Assembly (NCBI GenBank): GCA_964036045.1
Contig: OZ038389.1
Coordinates: 43,895,119-43,959,118 of the forward strand
Direction: 5' to 3'
DNA length: 64,000 bases
From: Eutreptiella sp. 'Long Island Sound 2002'
Lineage: Eukaryota; Euglenozoa; Euglenophyceae; Eutreptiales; Eutreptiaceae
Shown here one piece after another: positions 61,151 through 64,000 of this stretch. The notes beneath the pieces are model-generated. The model was given only the letters and a program-made list of their open reading frames with translations, was not told the origin of the DNA and did no database searches. A program made the translations under genes and the position numbers. Numbering within the stretch: the first letter of the stretch is position 1; each line of letters begins with the position of its first letter.

Positions 61151-64000
61151 TACTGGCACTTTTGGATCAATAAGGAGACGTTTGATCCCCTTTGAATACG
61201 AGCTGCGAGGGGCAACCAGGGGTCACATAGCCCCTACGCCACGCAAGAGGCGACCCGTGGTGCAGTTAAATGCAGCAATCCAACACGGCATTTTGATAGA
61301 GGTACCCTCCCTGTTTTTGATACATTCATTTCATACATACATCCACTTTGGGGCATTTTCCGGGGAAAGATACCGAGTGTGGCCAACATGGTGCGTGCAG
61401 GGCTGCACAGCGTGCGTGCATGGCACCAGCATTCCCTTTTGCTCAATGAATGGCTTTCTCTTGTGATGGTCTACACAACGGTGTGCAAATGTTGGTGGGG
61501 GAGTAGGTGCGTGTGTTCCACCTGAGCGCCCCTTATGAGGCAATCGTCGGCACAAATCAAAGACACAAAAACACCGGGTGAACGGACTTGGGAGGGTGTG
61601 GAGGGGGGGGCGGGGGGCGTCAAATCATTCATATATTTACCCTTTATATATGTTATATACTTGTTGGCCCTGCAAAATACAGTTTGTCTGGATATGCAGT
61701 GCTCCCTTCGTTCCGACAGTTTGTCTTTGATTCCCTGATTTGATCTATTTGAATCTCTGATTGCCTCTTCAAAAAAAGTCTGAAGTTCTGGGACATTTCT
61801 TTTCCCTGATGAGTGTTTCATGGGTTACCATTTTGAGGCCGACACTGATCCTCTTCTGAACAATTCATGCACAAGGTGGTCTGATGTGTGGATTATTTCC
61901 GAACGCAAGAGCGGCTGTTCGACTGCAGGCATGGCCAACATTGTTCGAGTGCGATATATTTGTGTGTGTGTTGCCGCTTTTCGGTACTGGTGCATCACGA
62001 TGAGTATGCAAAAACCATCCTGTGATACATATCAAACATTTCTAGTTCCCCCAAAGGTTTTTTTGGTTGCAAAATGGAATTGGGTCTGTGTCAATAGTCA
62101 ATTGTGCTTTTTTTTTCATTTGCATCCAACCTGAATGATCATGATGATCAGTTGCCGCAACAGGTTTGGTAAGGTAGTCAATTCAGGCCTTTTGTTTTCG
62201 TAGCTCGGCTGAATGGGGAGCACTATTACCAGCTCTTTCCGGAACCTTCCAAACTCTTTCCGGAACCTTCCAAACCCTTTTTGGTGTGGAAGGAGGGGGG
62301 TCAAACTTTTTTCTTGTGACAAGCTATGGCCGCTGTCCATGTGGTGAGTGGATGAGGGTATATGCAAACAAATCGCGTTGATAACGCGTCCTATGTGTTA
62401 CTCAAGCCACTGTTGGCTGACATGGAGCTGCTACCCAAGCCAATAGACAGAGTGCAAACAATAGTCATCAAGTAACCGATCGATCTTGTTTGCAATCGCA
62501 TTGCACATGCAGCCATAGTGTCAAAAATACATGTTCAGATCCATTGAGGTGCGATGCAACACAATAATCCCCATTACCGGAGAAGTATGAATTTTTTGCC
62601 CAAATAATTATCTGAGTGGATCATAATGGGCAAAGCCGAAAAAGCATTAGCGCAAAAATATGAATCAATTATGGTGCTTGAGGTTATAAACTTAGGCAAA
62701 TTTTCGCAAAAAGTCAGGTGTAATTAGATAACTGTAGGATTCTGGCATCTGTCGCGTGGGTGCTGCTGAGCACATGCACAATGCCACACCTTTGAAGATG
62801 AGAAATTTGCACAAAAAAAAAGACATAGGTCCCTTCAACAATATGGGCAGTGACTTCTAGCATGCATGCAGTGCCTCCTGGAGTAAATGCAAGGCAGTCG
62901 GTGTGCAGTGTGCAAACATTCATCCAACGCAAAATGAGAGCGTGGTGCAATTGATCGCAAAATTTTGAATATTTTCTTGGCCCTCTTGCGCAAGTTGGAC
63001 ATTCACAAAATTCAATCGCAAGGAAAAAAATTTTCCCTGTCTTAGAGTCAAAACAAAATCAGTTGCTTTTCAGTTTCGCACACAATTTGTATTTAAAGTT
63101 TTCGTATTTGCCCGGTCATTTTCACACAGAATAAATTATGTCCAAGATGATGATCAAGATTCAGAGGAGTGCGTCCACAACAAACCCCAAGGACTGGATG
63201 GGTGCCAGGTTTCCGGGTCTTGTCCATCCATACGCACATGTGCCTTTGCGGCAATCTGCAAAATGCGGATGACGTTGGACTTGTTCCATGCGTTCTCATA
63301 GTGTTACGTGTCAAATCCGTCAAGTGAGCTGCACACATCAACCCAGCCCCCATATCGGCGACCGACTCTCGCCGATTTGAGCGATGTGTTGAATTTCTGA
63401 TTTTTGCCGATACATTTCGTCGATACGGAGGTTTTCCAGGTTAGCTGAAACAAGACAGCTTACAGTGGTTGTGTATTTTACTTGCTGTGGAAGGAAATTG
63501 CACGTTTTTTAGTGCTTTGGTTGAGGTGTGGTGGGCTTCCATGGCCATTTTGATTTCTTACCCTGCCCAGATTGATACCATAGAGTGTTCTTACTGCAAT
63601 CAAGAGGGTGCCCCCGCGGTCCCTTGGGCCGATTTGCCTGCTGCAGATCAGTCTTTGCTGTATCAAACGTGTCCCACTATGTGTGACAGATCCTTCTGGT
63701 GTAGCGTCTTCATATGATGTTGTGCCCTCTGCTACAGAGTCTTCTGCTGCGGCATCTATTGCTTGGCAAGTGGCACATGTGTTTTTTGGGGCACAATACT
63801 CTGTGCTATAAAAGATGTGTATGGTGGAATTTCAACCTAGACCCTTCATTCTAGGGGGGCGTACCGTGCGCCGTGCGCGCGCTGTGCAAAAAGTAGGCCA
63901 TTCTCCACCACCGGTAGGCAGTTTTTTGGGTGTAGGATTGCCGCAGGGTACTATTGCCATTGTGTGTCCTTGTAGCATCAACCCTCTCCCTTCTTGCGTG
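61151..64000. other. AT-richer intergenic region
   Basis: Composition changes here: fewer G or C runs and more A/T. I see no gene. Frames at 61820-62134 and 63469-63717 lack recognisable domains. Near the right edge (63852-63925) is a copy of the GTGCGC...GCGCTGTGCAAAAAG repeat that also occurs in intron 1 of the cyclase gene, followed by the same CCACCACCGGTAG. Confidence 0.42.
63852..63925. repeat. Dispersed GCGCTGTGC repeat, right-edge copy
   Basis: GTACCGTGCGCCGTGCGCGC followed by GCTGTGCAAAAAGTAGGCC and TCCACCACCGGTAG. It matches 5845-5905 (GCACCGTGCGCTGTGCCCGC, then GCTGTGCGAAAAGCCGG and TCCACCACCGGTAG). Shorter relatives are at 6020-6060, 32024-32060 and 35388-35425. Confidence 0.6.

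Overview
The window is nuclear DNA of a microbial eukaryote. Coding blocks of high GC are split by long introns with GT donors and AG acceptors. Between them lie non-coding DNA full of C or G homopolymers, micro- and minisatellites, and remnants of several transposon classes. The retroelement tail at the left edge (a CX2C-X9-HX4C finger followed by a long alpha-helical, then Pro/Ser/Arg-rich tail) looks like dinoflagellate non-LTR retrotransposons. With the AG|G-flanked introns, this makes a dinoflagellate or related alga my best guess. That is inference; no rRNA, organelle gene or other taxonomic marker is present.

Layout. 1-2846: 3' part of a LINE-type retrotransposon. 5234-37612 (+): one gene of about 32 kb in 14 recognisable exons, encoding roughly 1,870 residues. 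It has an N-terminal multi-pass membrane region and a TPR-like segment of the Tiny-macrocysts (TmcB) type. Two related soluble/membrane modules follow, then a last membrane span, a class III nucleotide cyclase domain and a Pro/Arg-rich tail. Its introns carry a 4-kb array of a 10-bp repeat, at least two inverted-repeat element families, a composite 0.9-kb tandem-repeat element and clusters of a GACGCGTC palindrome.

37613-58100: repeat-dominated DNA with no convincing host gene. It holds a 1.2-kb duplicated sequence (two copies plus a partial third), a 1.26-kb array of a second 10-bp repeat, GT and GA microsatellites, a Harbinger-type transposase remnant and a 2.8-kb inverted-repeat element. 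58168-59361 (+): a TrmJ/SpoU-type RNA 2'-O-methyltransferase, complete at the 3' end, with the first exon not identified. 59362-64000: a TA-flanked inverted-repeat element with a decayed transposase, then AT-richer DNA in which I see no gene.

The points most worth following are four. The cyclase has His where class III cyclases have their first metal-binding Asp, next to an exact 12-nt local duplication. Its introns are almost all phase 0 and most have CAG|GT at both ends, as expected from transposon-like intron gain. The intronic 10-bp satellite reads the same decapeptide in all three forward frames. A small MITE and a larger transposase-bearing element share their termini.
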